A DNA stretch of 64,000 nucleotides from JAOUEA01 sp963821935 (GCA_963821935.1 CAWGFM010000004.1:124001-188000); one strand, 5' to 3'. Shown: positions 1 to 9,150, counted from the stretch's first letter. The notes: generated from the sequence alone by a model not told the origin. Numbers and translations are program-made.

Positions 1-38
1 TTGCGCTTGATCGTGGCCCACTTGGAGTGGCCGGACAT
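1..38 (-). CDS. yebC: YebC/PmpR-family protein, N-terminal end only
   Basis: Only the first 12 codons lie in the window. On the minus strand an ATG at 38 opens MSGHSKWATIKR, the invariant N-terminus of YebC/PmpR proteins, which act as transcriptional regulators or, as recently proposed, in translation of difficult motifs. A strong AGGAGGGA ribosome site sits 9 bases upstream and overlaps the end of pdxT, so the two genes form one transcript. The pdxS-pdxT-yebC order is standard in actinobacteria. The rest of the gene is outside the window. Confidence 0.85.
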   Translation of the reverse strand, partial: MSGHSKWATIKR

Positions 39-53
39 CGGTGTCGCTCCCTC

Positions 54-620
54 CTAGCCCAGCTGCAGCAGGTACCGATGGAGCCCGATCTCGCCGATCA
101 GCTCCGGGTGGAACGATGATACGAGCAGCGACCCTTGCTGCAGCACCACGGGCGCGCCCTCATGGATGGCCAGCACGCGCACTCCCGCGCCGACGTCGGT
201 GATACGCGGTGCCCGGATGAACACCCCTCGCACCGGATGCTCGATACCCTCCACCGTCACGTCGTCCTCGAACGAATCCACCTGTCGCCCGTACGCGTTG
301 CGCTGCACCCCGATATCCATGAGACCGAACAACGGCTCGCCGCCGGCAACCCGTTGCGCCATCACGATCATGCCGGCGCACGTCCCGAAGATCGGCATGC
401 CGGCCGCGGCACGATCGCGGACGGGCTGCACCAAGCCGTAGGCGCGTGCGAGCGTGCCGATCGTGGTGGATTCCCCGCCCGGCACGACCAGGCAGTCGAC
501 GCCGGACACGTCCTCGGCGTTGCGGACCTCCACGACGCTCGCGCCCGCGTGGGACAGGGCGCGTGCATGCTCGCGGAAGTCTCCCTGCAGCGCGAGCACG
601 CCGGCCTTAATGATGGTCAA
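54..620 (-). CDS. pdxT: Pyridoxal 5'-phosphate synthase, glutaminase subunit PdxT
   Basis: Class I glutamine amidotransferase that hydrolyses glutamine and passes ammonia to PdxS for de novo vitamin B6 synthesis. The 188 residues are the usual size. Visible signatures are ALQGDFREH near residue 10, GGESTT at 48-53, the nucleophile Cys81 in GTCAGM, and the His171/Glu173 pair in FHPE. The best start is a TTG at 620, but an AAGGAG lies only one base before it, so the true start may differ by a few codons (a GTG lies at the V of GVLALQG). Its C-terminal end overlaps the yebC ribosome site, and pdxS lies directly upstream. Confidence 0.95.
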   Translation of the reverse strand: MTIIKAGVLALQGDFREHARALSHAGASVVEVRNAEDVSGVDCLVVPGGESTTIGTLARAYGLVQPVRDRAAAGMPIFGTCAGMIVMAQRVAGGEPLFGLMDIGVQRNAYGRQVDSFEDDVTVEGIEHPVRGVFIRAPRITDVGAGVRVLAIHEGAPVVLQQGSLLVSSFHPELIGEIGLHRYLLQLG

Positions 621-664
621 TCTCCTTGACTATCTGCGACCTTCGGTACCCGGCCGCATCGCGG

Positions 665-1546
665 CTACCAGCCGCGATCCTGCAGACGCGTCTCGAGCGT
701 GTCGATCTCCAGGCCCGCCATGGGGTCGCCTAGCCCGCGCGACAGCTTGGCCAGCACGTCGGCGTTCTGGAAGTTGGTGGTGGCCTCCACGACGGCGCGC
801 GCCATGGTGGCCGGGTCCTGCGACTTGAAGATGCCCGAGCCCACGAACACCCCGTCGACGCCCAGCTGCATCATGAGCGCGGCGTCGGCCGGCGTGGCGA
901 TGCCGCCGGCCGAGAAGTTGACGACCGGGAGCTTGCCCTGTCGGGCGACCTCGCGCACGAGCTCCACGGGGGCGCCCAGCTCCTTGGCCTTGGTGACGTG
1001 CTGCTCGGGGCGCAGGGTGGTGACCTGGGCGATGTCGGCCAGGATCTGGCGCTCGTGCCGGACGGCCTCGACCACGTTGCCGGTGCCGGCCTCGCCCTTG
1101 GTGCGGATCATGGCGGCCCCTTCGGCGATCCGGCGCAGGGCCTCCCCCAGGTTGCGCGCGCCGCACACGAACGGCACGGTGAACGCCCACTTGTCGATGT
1201 GGAACTCGTCGTCGGCCGGCGTGAGCACCTCGGATTCGTCGATGTAGTCGACGCCCAGCGACTGCAGCACCTGCGCCTCCACGAAGTGCCCGATGCGCGC
1301 CTTGGCCATGACCGGGATCGTGACGGCCTGCTGGATCTCCTCGATCTTGGTGGCGTCGGCCATGCGCGCGACGCCCCCGTCGCGACGGATGTCGGCGGGC
1401 ACCCGCTCGAGCGCCATGACGGCGCACGCGCCCGCATCCTCAGCGACCTTGGCTTGATCGGCGGTGGTGACGTCCATGATGACGCCGCCCTTGAGCATCT
1501 CGGCCAGCCCGGACTTCACGGTGAAGCTGCCGGTCTCGCGTTGCAC
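665..1546 (-). CDS. pdxS: Pyridoxal 5'-phosphate synthase, lyase subunit PdxS
   Basis: TIM-barrel enzyme that joins ribose 5-phosphate, glyceraldehyde 3-phosphate and ammonia into PLP; it works in a 12+12 complex with PdxT. Clear PdxS blocks are present: GGVIMDV, MAKARIGH (containing a catalytic-region lysine), DYIDESEVLTPAD, RTKGEAGTGNVVEAVRH and FSAGGIATPADAA. I chose the GTG at 1546 (293 residues) because an AGGAGGCG ribosome site precedes it at good distance; a longer reading to 1576 adds ten arginine-rich residues not usual in the family. pdxT follows after 44 bases in the same operon. Confidence 0.96.
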   Translation of the reverse strand: MQRETGSFTVKSGLAEMLKGGVIMDVTTADQAKVAEDAGACAVMALERVPADIRRDGGVARMADATKIEEIQQAVTIPVMAKARIGHFVEAQVLQSLGVDYIDESEVLTPADDEFHIDKWAFTVPFVCGARNLGEALRRIAEGAAMIRTKGEAGTGNVVEAVRHERQILADIAQVTTLRPEQHVTKAKELGAPVELVREVARQGKLPVVNFSAGGIATPADAALMMQLGVDGVFVGSGIFKSQDPATMARAVVEATTNFQNADVLAKLSRGLGDPMAGLEIDTLETRLQDRGW

Positions 1547-1623
1547 GGGGTATCGCCTCCTGGGGAACGGTCGCACGGAAACTTCCCAGCGAGTGTACCG
1601 GAGGCGAACCTGCTGGTGAGGGC

Positions 1624-2682
1624 TTACTTCTCGAAGGTGACGGGGGCCGTGAACATGCCCGTGGGAGCGAGCTCGACGAACGTGGTGCCGGGGGTCAGTT
1701 GGAACTCATCGCCACCCTTGGTCGTGAACACCGTCACGTCACCTTCGGCGGGCCGCGACCATGTGCCGGTCACGAGCCGGCCGTCGCGGAGCAGCCACGC
1801 CTTCCCGGTGCCGGTCACCGCGACCTCGGGAGAGGGGTAGCCGGTGACGTCGACGATGTCGCTCTCGGTGGTCTTCACCTGTTGGATCACGATGTTGTCG
1901 AAGGCAACGCTGGCTCCGCCCTCCAACGTCATCTCTTCACCGTTCTGATACCGGACCCAGGAGCCAGTCTCCCAGCGCCACTCGGCGGTGGTGAGCGGGA
2001 AATCGACGGTGGCGGCGGACGTCTTCTTGCTGGGCTTCTGCAATTCCGCGTCGTAGCTGAAGACAGCCTGCGGCGCCGGTTCGTCCTTGGCGCGCTTCTG
2101 TCCCGCGATCCAGAGCTTGTTCGTGTTGACGAACAGGTTGTGCGGCACCTCGCGAGCGTCGTCGCGTGTGAACGGGGGCGTGGGGTCGCCCTCGGTCATG
2201 CCCACCACGCCCGACTTCTTGATGAGGTTGACGACCTTGTTGGCACCGCCCGAGTACGCCAGCAGCGGATGTTCGCTGAACTGGAGCATGATCTTGGGAT
2301 CGGTGGTGCGGGCGCTCCGCACGGGACCCACACGCTCGGCGGCGGTGCAGTTGAAGACCGCGATGAACCGTGTGATGCCGCCTTCGACGACCTCTTCGTA
2401 GACGATGTCCGCCTGATCGAGACCGACCAGCGGCTGGGAGTCCGGCGTGTTCTCGACCTTCACCGCCAGGGCGGGACGGTTCGGCGGCTCCTTGTCTCCT
2501 CCAACGGGAATGTCGGTGAGGGGGCAGGGAGCGGGCGGTGTCTGATCGCCGGGAACGAAGCCGTCGACGGCCTTGGTCACGGCGTCGTTGCCCGAGAGCG
2601 CAAGCGCCGCGACACCGCCGCCGAGCACAGCCACGACGGCCCCGCCGGCCACGATCGCCTTGCCGCGTGAGGTGAGAGCCAC
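1624..2682 (-). CDS. DUF3048-domain exported/membrane-anchored protein (YerB-like)
   Basis: A 352-residue protein with an N-terminal membrane helix or uncleaved signal (roughly residues 8-28, AIVAGGAVVAVLGGG) followed by a Pro/Asp-rich linker and a DUF3048 fold. Recognisable family blocks are NRPALAVKVEN, DQADIVYEE, RFIAVFN, VGPVRSARTTD and, in the C-terminal half, DNIVIQ. YerB/DUF3048 proteins have no firmly established role. The start is a GTG at 2682 with CAGGAGG 11 bases upstream; in-frame codons further up have no ribosome site. It is read with the neighbouring minus-strand genes but with 77- and 186-base gaps, so it may have its own promoter. Confidence 0.85.
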   Translation of the reverse strand: MALTSRGKAIVAGGAVVAVLGGGVAALALSGNDAVTKAVDGFVPGDQTPPAPCPLTDIPVGGDKEPPNRPALAVKVENTPDSQPLVGLDQADIVYEEVVEGGITRFIAVFNCTAAERVGPVRSARTTDPKIMLQFSEHPLLAYSGGANKVVNLIKKSGVVGMTEGDPTPPFTRDDAREVPHNLFVNTNKLWIAGQKRAKDEPAPQAVFSYDAELQKPSKKTSAATVDFPLTTAEWRWETGSWVRYQNGEEMTLEGGASVAFDNIVIQQVKTTESDIVDVTGYPSPEVAVTGTGKAWLLRDGRLVTGTWSRPAEGDVTVFTTKGGDEFQLTPGTTFVELAPTGMFTAPVTFEK

Positions 2683-2868
2683 GGTGCGGTGAACCTCCTG
2701 AGGGATCTCGTGCTTCGGGCCCATGCGTCCAGGGCCGGACATGTCGAAGGTCCCCGTAGGGACCCGCTCAGGGATGCTACCGGCGGATGTGCGGTGCCTC
2801 AAACACCTAGGCGGGTTCGGCCGGGATTCGTCACACCAACGTGACGTCACCCCGCACGGGGGCGGCGA

Positions 2869-3774
2869 TCACATCTCCTGGAGGCGGCGGATGCGCTCGG
2901 CCATCGGCGGATGGGTCGAGAAAAGTCGCTCCATGGGCGTGGTCTTGCTGCCCTGCAGGCGGGACGGCTGGTTCAGCCACAGGTGGGCGGTGGCGTTGTT
3001 GGCCGAGTGCATCGCCGTCGGCGCCGCCGCCAGCTTCTCCAACGCCGCGATCAGGCCCGGCGGATAGCGCGTGAGTAGCGCTCCTTGCGCATCGGCGAGG
3101 AACTCGCGGTTCCGTGAGACCGATCGCTTGATGATCTCGCCGGCGACCGGAGCCAACGCCATGAGCACGAACCCCACCACGAACAGGATCAGATCCGCCC
3201 CGCCACCGCGGCTGTCGCTGCCGCGACGGCCGCCGATGCCGCCCCACCACCAGGTGCGCATGAAGAACTCCGACAGCAGCACGGCGGCGCCCACCAGCGT
3301 GGCGACGATCGTGCCCAGCAGGATGTCGCGGTCCAGCACGTGGGAGATCTCGTGGCCGATCACGCCTTCCAGCTCGACGCGGTTCATCATCCCCAGCAGA
3401 CCCTCGGTGACCGCGATGGATGAATGTTCGGGGTCCCGCCCCGTCGCGAACGCGTTCGGCGCCTGTTCGGGAACGATCCAGACGCGAGGTTTGGGCACAC
3501 CGGCGGCGATCGCGAGGCCTTCGACGATGTTGTGCAGCCGTGGCTGTTCGGCGGCCGTCACCTCGCGTGCCCGGGTGGAACGCAGCACGATCCGATCGCC
3601 GTAGAAGTAGGACGAGATCGACAACGCCAGGGCCACCGCCAGCGCGATCACCAGCCCCACCGGCCCCGTCCCGAAGAGGTAGCCGATACCGAGGCCGACC
3701 ACCGCCAGGAACACGATCGATCCCAGGACGAGCAGCACGGTCTTGCGCTTGTTGGATGCGATCTCTTCGTACAT
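2869..3774 (-). CDS. htpX: HtpX-like membrane zinc metalloprotease (M48)
   Basis: Membrane-bound M48 protease thought to degrade damaged membrane proteins. Of its 301 residues, two membrane helices occur near 13-32 and 37-56, the zinc motif HEISH is at 141-145 with the third ligand region later, and two further hydrophobic segments follow (about 155-170 and 195-212). A short Arg/Gly/Ser-rich stretch lies between the last two. The ATG at 3774 directly abuts the lemA stop, so the pair is translated together. LemA and HtpX-type proteases are often neighbours. Confidence 0.93.
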   Translation of the reverse strand: MYEEIASNKRKTVLLVLGSIVFLAVVGLGIGYLFGTGPVGLVIALAVALALSISSYFYGDRIVLRSTRAREVTAAEQPRLHNIVEGLAIAAGVPKPRVWIVPEQAPNAFATGRDPEHSSIAVTEGLLGMMNRVELEGVIGHEISHVLDRDILLGTIVATLVGAAVLLSEFFMRTWWWGGIGGRRGSDSRGGGADLILFVVGFVLMALAPVAGEIIKRSVSRNREFLADAQGALLTRYPPGLIAALEKLAAAPTAMHSANNATAHLWLNQPSRLQGSKTTPMERLFSTHPPMAERIRRLQEM

Positions 3775-4341
3775 CTAGGCGTCCGGGCGCATGTCGATGG
3801 GAACGGGGCCGCGCACCGGATCCTCGATCGAGAAGAACTCCCGCTCCTCGAACCCGGCCATGCTCGCGATCAGGTTGGACGGGAACGAGCCGATCAGCGT
3901 GTTCAGCCTCATGACCTGGTCGTTGTAGAACTGTCGCGCGTAGGCGATCTTGGACTCGGTGCCCACCAACTCTTCCTGCAACGCCAGGAAGTTCTCGTTG
4001 GCCTTCAGGTCCGGGTAGTTCTCCACCACCGCCATCAGCTGGCGCAGGTCGGCCGTGATCTGGTTCTCCGCACGAGCTTGGGCATCGATGCCATCTGCCT
4101 CGATCGCTCCCGCGCGCGCACGGGCGATGTGCTCGAACAGCTCACGCTCGTGCTTGGCGTACCCCTGGACCGTCTCGACCAGGTTGGGGATCAGGTCGTA
4201 GCGGCGACGCAGCTGCACGTCGATGCCCGCCCAGCCGCTGTCCACGCGGGCTCGCAGTGAGACCAGGCGGTTGTACAGCAGCACGCCGCCGAGCAGGACG
4301 GCCGCGACGACCCCGGTGAGGACCCAGATGAGGGGAGACAC
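3775..4341 (-). CDS. lemA: LemA family membrane protein
   Basis: A 188-residue protein with an N-terminal membrane helix (about residues 4-22) and the helical LemA domain: LYNRLVSLRARVDSGW, QLRRRYDLIPNLVETV, ENYPDLKANENFL and the ending that includes RQFYND and NTLIGSFPSNL. LemA proteins are widespread and of unclear molecular role; they commonly accompany HtpX-like proteases or TPM-domain genes. I placed the start at GTG 4341; upstream sequence in the same frame is Arg/Pro-rich and belongs to the overlapping end of the glycosyltransferase gene region. The stop touches the htpX start. Confidence 0.93.
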   Translation of the reverse strand: MSPLIWVLTGVVAAVLLGGVLLYNRLVSLRARVDSGWAGIDVQLRRRYDLIPNLVETVQGYAKHERELFEHIARARAGAIEADGIDAQARAENQITADLRQLMAVVENYPDLKANENFLALQEELVGTESKIAYARQFYNDQVMRLNTLIGSFPSNLIASMAGFEEREFFSIEDPVRGPVPIDMRPDA

Positions 4342-4346
4342 GGCGC

Positions 4347-5465
4347 CTATGGTAGCGATGGCGGCGGGACGCCCACATCGTTGGTGGCCCGGCGGTAGCA
4401 CTCGTGCAGGGCTGCGACGACGACCGACCAATCGAACGCCTCGGCCCGGGCCCGGCCGGCGTCGCGCAGCCGGGCCGCCAGCTCGGGGTCGGCCAGGATC
4501 CGGCCGGCCGCGTCGGCGATGGCTCCGGAGTCTCGAGGCGGCACCAACAGTCCGTCCACTCCGTCGCGGACGACCTCGCGGTAGCCGGGGATGTCGCTTG
4601 CCACCACCGGCACCCCCGCCGCCATCGCTTCCACCAAGACGACGCCGAAGCTCTCCCCGCCCACGGCCGAGCCCAGGAAGAGGTCGCCCGCGGCGCTGAT
4701 GGGCGGCAGGTCGACGTTGGGCACCGCACCGAGCATCCGGATGCGTGGGCGCAGCTCCGGCGACACCCCTTCCACCGCAGCGCGATCCGGCCCGTCCCCG
4801 GCAACCACCAGGCGCAGATCGTCGAAGCGGGGAGCGAGCTGGAGGAACGCCGCCAGGGCGGTCGGGAACCCCTTGCGTTCGTCCAGGCGGCCCACGAAGA
4901 GCAGCGTGGTGCCCGGTCCGAGGTCGGTGGCCTCAGCCCGCGCGAACCGGGCCACGTCGACCCCATTGGGCACGATGACGAAGTCCCCTCCGATACGTCG
5001 CCGGGCGAAGTCGGCCGCCGCCTCGGAGACCGCGACCCGCACGACGATGCGCCGGACGAGGCGACGCAGCAGCGGGGAGGCAACGTCGGACAGTCGCGAT
5101 CGGGTCGCACCGGAATGGAACGTCGCCACCACCGGCACGCGAGCGGCCAGCGAGGCCCACATCGACGTCGACGGTGTGAACGGTTCGTGCACGTGGACGA
5201 CGTCCGGGCCGAACCTGCGGAGCTCGTCCGCGATCTGGCTCACGGCCCACGGCCGCGGGTCGATGGGCGCGTTGGATGCGTTGTACGGGATGTCCACGGG
5301 GGCCCCCACCGGCCGCACCCACGCCTGGGCGGCCGCGGTGCGAACCGGGGCCAGCACGGTGACCGCGTGACCCTCCGCGAGCAGACGCTCGGCGAGCTCA
5401 CGGACGTGGGTCTGCACACCACCGGGGTCGTCCCAGGCGTACGGGCACGTTAGCGCGACGCGCAC
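4347..5465 (-). CDS. pimA: GT4 glycosyltransferase, PimA-like (phosphatidylinositol mannosyltransferase)
   Basis: GT-B glycosyltransferase of 372 residues. The N-terminus RVALTCPYAWDDPGGVQTHV matches PimA-type enzymes, and the C-terminal half carries the GT4 nucleotide-sugar signature GESFGVVLVEAMAAGVPVV (EX7E). In mycobacteria PimA moves mannose from GDP-mannose to phosphatidylinositol on the inner membrane face. Position supports this: it follows an acyltransferase and a CDP-alcohol transferase homologue on the same strand, the PIM order. Start is GTG 5465 with AGGAG six bases upstream. Whether this organism really makes PIMs is uncertain, because the neighbouring CDP-alcohol transferase has an atypical active site. 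Confidence 0.82.
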   Translation of the reverse strand: MRVALTCPYAWDDPGGVQTHVRELAERLLAEGHAVTVLAPVRTAAAQAWVRPVGAPVDIPYNASNAPIDPRPWAVSQIADELRRFGPDVVHVHEPFTPSTSMWASLAARVPVVATFHSGATRSRLSDVASPLLRRLVRRIVVRVAVSEAAADFARRRIGGDFVIVPNGVDVARFARAEATDLGPGTTLLFVGRLDERKGFPTALAAFLQLAPRFDDLRLVVAGDGPDRAAVEGVSPELRPRIRMLGAVPNVDLPPISAAGDLFLGSAVGGESFGVVLVEAMAAGVPVVASDIPGYREVVRDGVDGLLVPPRDSGAIADAAGRILADPELAARLRDAGRARAEAFDWSVVVAALHECYRRATNDVGVPPPSLP

Positions 5466-5508
5466 GGAGTGCTCCTGGAGGCACTGCGCACGAACGCCGG
5501 AGCGCGGT

Positions 5509-6405
5509 TCATGGATCCGGCCAGGCCGGCTGGAACATGTGCCAGTCCGAAGGTGCCGCCGCGATCGCACGTTGGAATCCTTCGGCCATCTGCTCGGTGA
5601 GCGCGACGACGTCCGCCCGGCGGTCCCCGGTGGGCTCGATGCGCAGCGGCTCGCTGAACACGCACACCCAGCCGTCAGCGATCTGGTAGACGGGCGCGAC
5701 CAACAACGGCGCTCCGCTCGTGATCGAGAGCAGGGCCGGGCCGGCGGGCAGCTTGCGCACCTTGCCGAACATCGTCACCTCGACGCCGCGCTGGCTGAGG
5801 TCGCGATCGGCCACCAGCGCCACCACACGGTTGTCGGCGAGGTAGGCCGCGAGCTGCCGACCGACGCGTGCGTTCGCCGTCCCGATGATGTCCATGCCCA
5901 AGGACCGGCGATGCTCCAGGAACAGGTCGAACAGGCGGGGAGGCTCGAGCTGCTCGGCCACCGACACCAGGCGCTGGCCACTGGCGACCAGCCACCGTCC
6001 GGCGGCGTCCCAGTTGCCCATGTGCGGCAATGCGCAGATGGCGCCCTTCCCCAGCTCCAGCGCGTTCCAGAGGTTGTGCACGTCCACCGGACGGAACCGC
6101 TCCAGCATGGCTTCGTCGGAGACCTCGCCCACGTGGAAGGAATCGAACCAGTACTGGGCGTAGGTCTCGAAGGCCTCACGGGTCGAGGCTCGCACGAGCG
6201 GATCCGATGGAGGGCGGCCCAGCACCTGGGCCTGATTCATCGCCACCACCCGGCGCGTCCTCGGGAGCAGATCGTGGGCCAGGAGCCCCAAGCGGCGGTA
6301 CCACCGGTGACCGATGTGTTCGGGCAGGGAGCGTCCCAGCCAGCTCGCCAGGCGGTAGGTATGGAAGGCCAGCGTCTGCTGCCAGGTCTCCTCCCGTGCG
6401 CTCAC
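5509..6405 (-). CDS. LpxL/HtrB-type lysophospholipid acyltransferase (PatA-like)
   Basis: A 298-residue membrane-associated acyltransferase. The catalytic HX4D motif is His128-MGNW-Asp133, followed by family blocks such as ALVADRDLSQRG and MFGKVRKLPAGPALL. In mycobacteria the equivalent gene (PatA) acylates phosphatidylinositol mannosides; elsewhere relatives acylate lipid A. The ATG at 6405 overlaps the stop of the upstream CDP-alcohol transferase gene by four bases (ATGA), and the PimA-like gene follows 43 bases downstream, so the three are one operon. Confidence 0.88.
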   Translation of the reverse strand: MSAREETWQQTLAFHTYRLASWLGRSLPEHIGHRWYRRLGLLAHDLLPRTRRVVAMNQAQVLGRPPSDPLVRASTREAFETYAQYWFDSFHVGEVSDEAMLERFRPVDVHNLWNALELGKGAICALPHMGNWDAAGRWLVASGQRLVSVAEQLEPPRLFDLFLEHRRSLGMDIIGTANARVGRQLAAYLADNRVVALVADRDLSQRGVEVTMFGKVRKLPAGPALLSITSGAPLLVAPVYQIADGWVCVFSEPLRIEPTGDRRADVVALTEQMAEGFQRAIAAAPSDWHMFQPAWPDP

Positions 6406-6986
6406 GAACGCCCCATCGCACCGGCCTGAGCAGCCCGGTCATCGCGCGCGTCCTGCGCAGCCCGTTCCTCGCGGGCGACCTGCGTGGCACGGACCAGCGC
6501 GGCCAGCGCCGATAGCGCCGCGGCGGCCCACAACGTCCAGTGCACCCATCCGAACGCGAGCCCGGCCGTCACCAGTCCGTACCGGATGCCGCGGGTGACG
6601 TGACTTTCCTCGACGCTGTACGAAAGGGCAGCCCCACGGGCGCGAACGTAGGACGACAGGGCGGACAGGCAGAGCGCGGCCAAGGCCGCGATGGCGATGC
6701 TGGCATCGTTCGAGTGCGCGACCCAGGCGATCGTGCCCAGCACCACGCCGTCCCACCAGCGATCCATGAGCTCGTCCAGCATGCGGTCCGTGGGGCCTCC
6801 CGCGCCGTGGTTGGCGCGGTGGCCTCCGATCAGCAGCACGACCGCCGATCCGGCGGCGGCAACGGCGGCGAGCTCGGGCCGCCGATCGACGATCAGCACA
6901 CCCGCCACCGCGGCCGAGGCTCCGCCGAACACCAGCAAGGTGCGGGTGATGGCCGTGCCGGGAGGTTGGCGTTCGAAACGACGCAT
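6402..6986 (-). CDS. CDP-alcohol phosphatidyltransferase homologue with atypical motif
   Basis: A 194-residue polytopic membrane protein at the place of PgsA1 (phosphatidylinositol-phosphate synthase) in the PIM operon. Hydrophobic segments are spaced as in the family. The family signature DG-x2-AR-x8-G-x3-D-x3-D is altered: the sequence reads GGHRAN, seven residues, then D-RML-D-ELM-D, followed by DRWWD. The first Asp, the Arg and the Gly are replaced and the spacing is one shorter. So membership rests on position, length, topology and the LDELMDRWWD block. It could be a divergent enzyme, or one that lost activity. ATG 6986 was chosen because it opens MRRFERQPPG just before the first helix. 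Confidence 0.65.
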   Translation of the reverse strand: MRRFERQPPGTAITRTLLVFGGASAAVAGVLIVDRRPELAAVAAAGSAVVLLIGGHRANHGAGGPTDRMLDELMDRWWDGVVLGTIAWVAHSNDASIAIAALAALCLSALSSYVRARGAALSYSVEESHVTRGIRYGLVTAGLAFGWVHWTLWAAAALSALAALVRATQVAREERAAQDARDDRAAQAGAMGRS

Positions 6987-7062
6987 GTCGGACCGCGCGA
7001 GCCTAGCAACTCCGAGTAGGATGCCCCCTACCTCTCGACCCCGTTCGCGAAGGAGCACGCGT
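6987..7062. promoter_or_regulatory. Divergent promoter region between lipid operon and EF-G paralogue
   Basis: 76 bases separate the divergent starts of the CDP-alcohol transferase homologue (minus) and the EF-G-like gene (plus), so promoters for both must lie here or overlap the genes. An AAGGAG ribosome site for the plus gene is at 7050-7055. I see no convincing palindromic operator. Confidence 0.5.
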
Positions 7063-9150
7063 TTGAAGACCTACGACGCGAAGGACATCCGCAACGTCCT
7101 GTTGGTCGGCCACGGAGGCTCAGGGAAGACGACACTGCTCGAAGCCATGCTCTACACGTCCGGCGCGATCACGCGGATGGGCGTCGTGGAGGACGGCAAC
7201 ACGGTGTCCGACCACGACCCCGACGAACAGCGCAAAGGGATCTCGGTCTCGCTCTCGATGGCTCCGATCGAGTGGAACGGCATCAAGATCAACGTGCTCG
7301 ACGCCCCCGGCTACGCCGACTTCATCGGCGACGTCCGATCGGCGGTGCGGGCGGTCGACGCGGTGATCGTCGTGGTCTCGGCCGTCGACGGCGTCGAGGT
7401 GCAGACCGAGGCGGCGTGGGAGCTGGCGGTCGAAGAGGGTCTGCCCCGCGCGATCTTCGTCAACAAGCTCGACCGGGAGCGGGCCGACTTCCAGGCCACG
7501 CTGGACCAGCTGGTCTCCTCGTTCGGCAACCAGGTGGCGCCGTTCGAGCTGCCGATCGGCCAGGAGCACGATTTCGAAGGCGTCGCCGACCTCCTGCACG
7601 AGAAGGCCGATCGCTATCCGAGCGGGCCGAAAGCCGAGGAGTCCGACTGGCCCGACGACCTGCACGCCATGGCCGACCCCGCCCGCGAGAAACTGATCGA
7701 GGCGGTCGCCGAGTCCGACGATGCCTTGATCGAGGAATACCTCGAGGAAGGCACGCTGCCCGAGGAACACATCGTCGCCGGCGCCAAGGACGGCTTCACC
7801 CGGGCGCGGTTGGCGCCCGTCATGGTCGGATCGGCCGCCAGGGCGATGGGCATCGACCGGCTGCTCGACTTCATCGAGGAGGAGTTCCCCTCGCCGGTCG
7901 ACCGAGGGCCCGTCACCGTGACGGCCAAGGACGGGACCGACGCCGAGCGGTCGTGCGAACCGTCCTCGCCCACGACCGCGTTCGTGTTCAAGACGCTGTC
8001 CGACCCGTTCGTCGGGCACATCACGATGTTCCGGGTCTTCAGCGGGGCGATCCGTCCCGACACCAGCGTGCACAACACCACCCAAGGGACCGACGAGCGC
8101 ATCGGACAACTGTTCACACTGCAGGGCAAGGACCATGAGTCGGTATCCGAGGTGAGTGCCGGCGACATCGGCGCGGTGGCGAAGCTCCAGCATGCACACA
8201 CCGGCGACACCCTCAGCACCAAGGACGCGCCCGTGCACCTGGCGCCTCTGGCCTTGCCCGAACCGCTGCTGGCCTATGCGATCGCACCCAAGACCAAGGG
8301 CGAGGAGGACAAGCTCGCGACCGGACTGGCTCGGCTCCGCGAGGAGGACCCCACGCTCCGCGTTACCCGCAACGAGGAGACGCATCAGACGGTGATGCAC
8401 GGCATGGGCGAAGCGCATCTCGAGGTCATGATCGAGCGGTTGCAGCGAAAGTTCGGGGTCGACGTGGTGACCAGCCCTGCCAAGATCGCTTTCCGGGAGA
8501 CGGTTCGCAGCAAGGCTTCGGCGACGGGGCGGCACGTGAAGCAGAGCGGGGGGCACGGCCAGTACGCGGTCTGCATGATCGAGATCGAGCCGCTCGCACA
8601 CGGTGAGGGCTTCGTGTACGAGAGCAAGATCTTCGGCGGTGCCATCCCGCAGCAGTTCATCCCGTCCATCGAGAAGGGGATCGTCAAGACCATGGCCGAC
8701 GGCGTGGTCAGCGGCAACCCCATGGTCGACGTCAAGGTCACGTTGGTCGACGGCAAGTTCCACGCGGTCGACTCGTCCGACATGGCGTTCCAGATCGCCG
8801 GCTCGCTCGCGATCAAGGATGCGGTCGAGGCCAGCGGCGTTGCGCTCCTCGAGCCCGTGGTCGACCTCGAGGTGGTGGTGCCCGACCAGTTCACCGGTGA
8901 CGTCATGGGCGACCTCAACGCCAAGCGCGGCAAGATCGCCGGTATGGAGCAGATCGGCGGTGGCAAGCAGCGCATCAAGGCTCAGGTGCCGCAGGCGGAG
9001 GTCGCGCGCTACGTCATCGACCTGCGTTCGATGACCGGTGGACGCGGCGCGTTCTCACTGAGCTTCAGCCACTATGAGGAGCTCCCCCAACACCTGGCGC
9101 AGAAGGTCATCGAGAGCTACCAGCGCGAGCGCGAGGAGTCCCGCAGGTAG
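7063..9150 (+). CDS. Elongation factor G-like translational GTPase (EF-G paralogue)
   Basis: A 695-residue translational GTPase. G1 is GHGGSGKT near residue 14, switch II is DAPGYADF, G4 is NKLD. EF-G domains II-V follow, with the domain IV block GHGQYAVCMIEIEP. It matches the actinobacterial second EF-G class rather than the fusA of the str operon: domain I has EQRKGISVS where canonical EF-G has ERGITI, and it is not next to rpsL/rpsG/tuf. Its cellular role is not established. Start is TTG 7063 with AAGGAG seven bases upstream; the long in-frame extension to 6691 runs through the divergent promoter and is not coding. Confidence 0.9.
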   Translation: MKTYDAKDIRNVLLVGHGGSGKTTLLEAMLYTSGAITRMGVVEDGNTVSDHDPDEQRKGISVSLSMAPIEWNGIKINVLDAPGYADFIGDVRSAVRAVDAVIVVVSAVDGVEVQTEAAWELAVEEGLPRAIFVNKLDRERADFQATLDQLVSSFGNQVAPFELPIGQEHDFEGVADLLHEKADRYPSGPKAEESDWPDDLHAMADPAREKLIEAVAESDDALIEEYLEEGTLPEEHIVAGAKDGFTRARLAPVMVGSAARAMGIDRLLDFIEEEFPSPVDRGPVTVTAKDGTDAERSCEPSSPTTAFVFKTLSDPFVGHITMFRVFSGAIRPDTSVHNTTQGTDERIGQLFTLQGKDHESVSEVSAGDIGAVAKLQHAHTGDTLSTKDAPVHLAPLALPEPLLAYAIAPKTKGEEDKLATGLARLREEDPTLRVTRNEETHQTVMHGMGEAHLEVMIERLQRKFGVDVVTSPAKIAFRETVRSKASATGRHVKQSGGHGQYAVCMIEIEPLAHGEGFVYESKIFGGAIPQQFIPSIEKGIVKTMADGVVSGNPMVDVKVTLVDGKFHAVDSSDMAFQIAGSLAIKDAVEASGVALLEPVVDLEVVVPDQFTGDVMGDLNAKRGKIAGMEQIGGGKQRIKAQVPQAEVARYVIDLRSMTGGRGAFSLSFSHYEELPQHLAQKVIESYQREREESRR

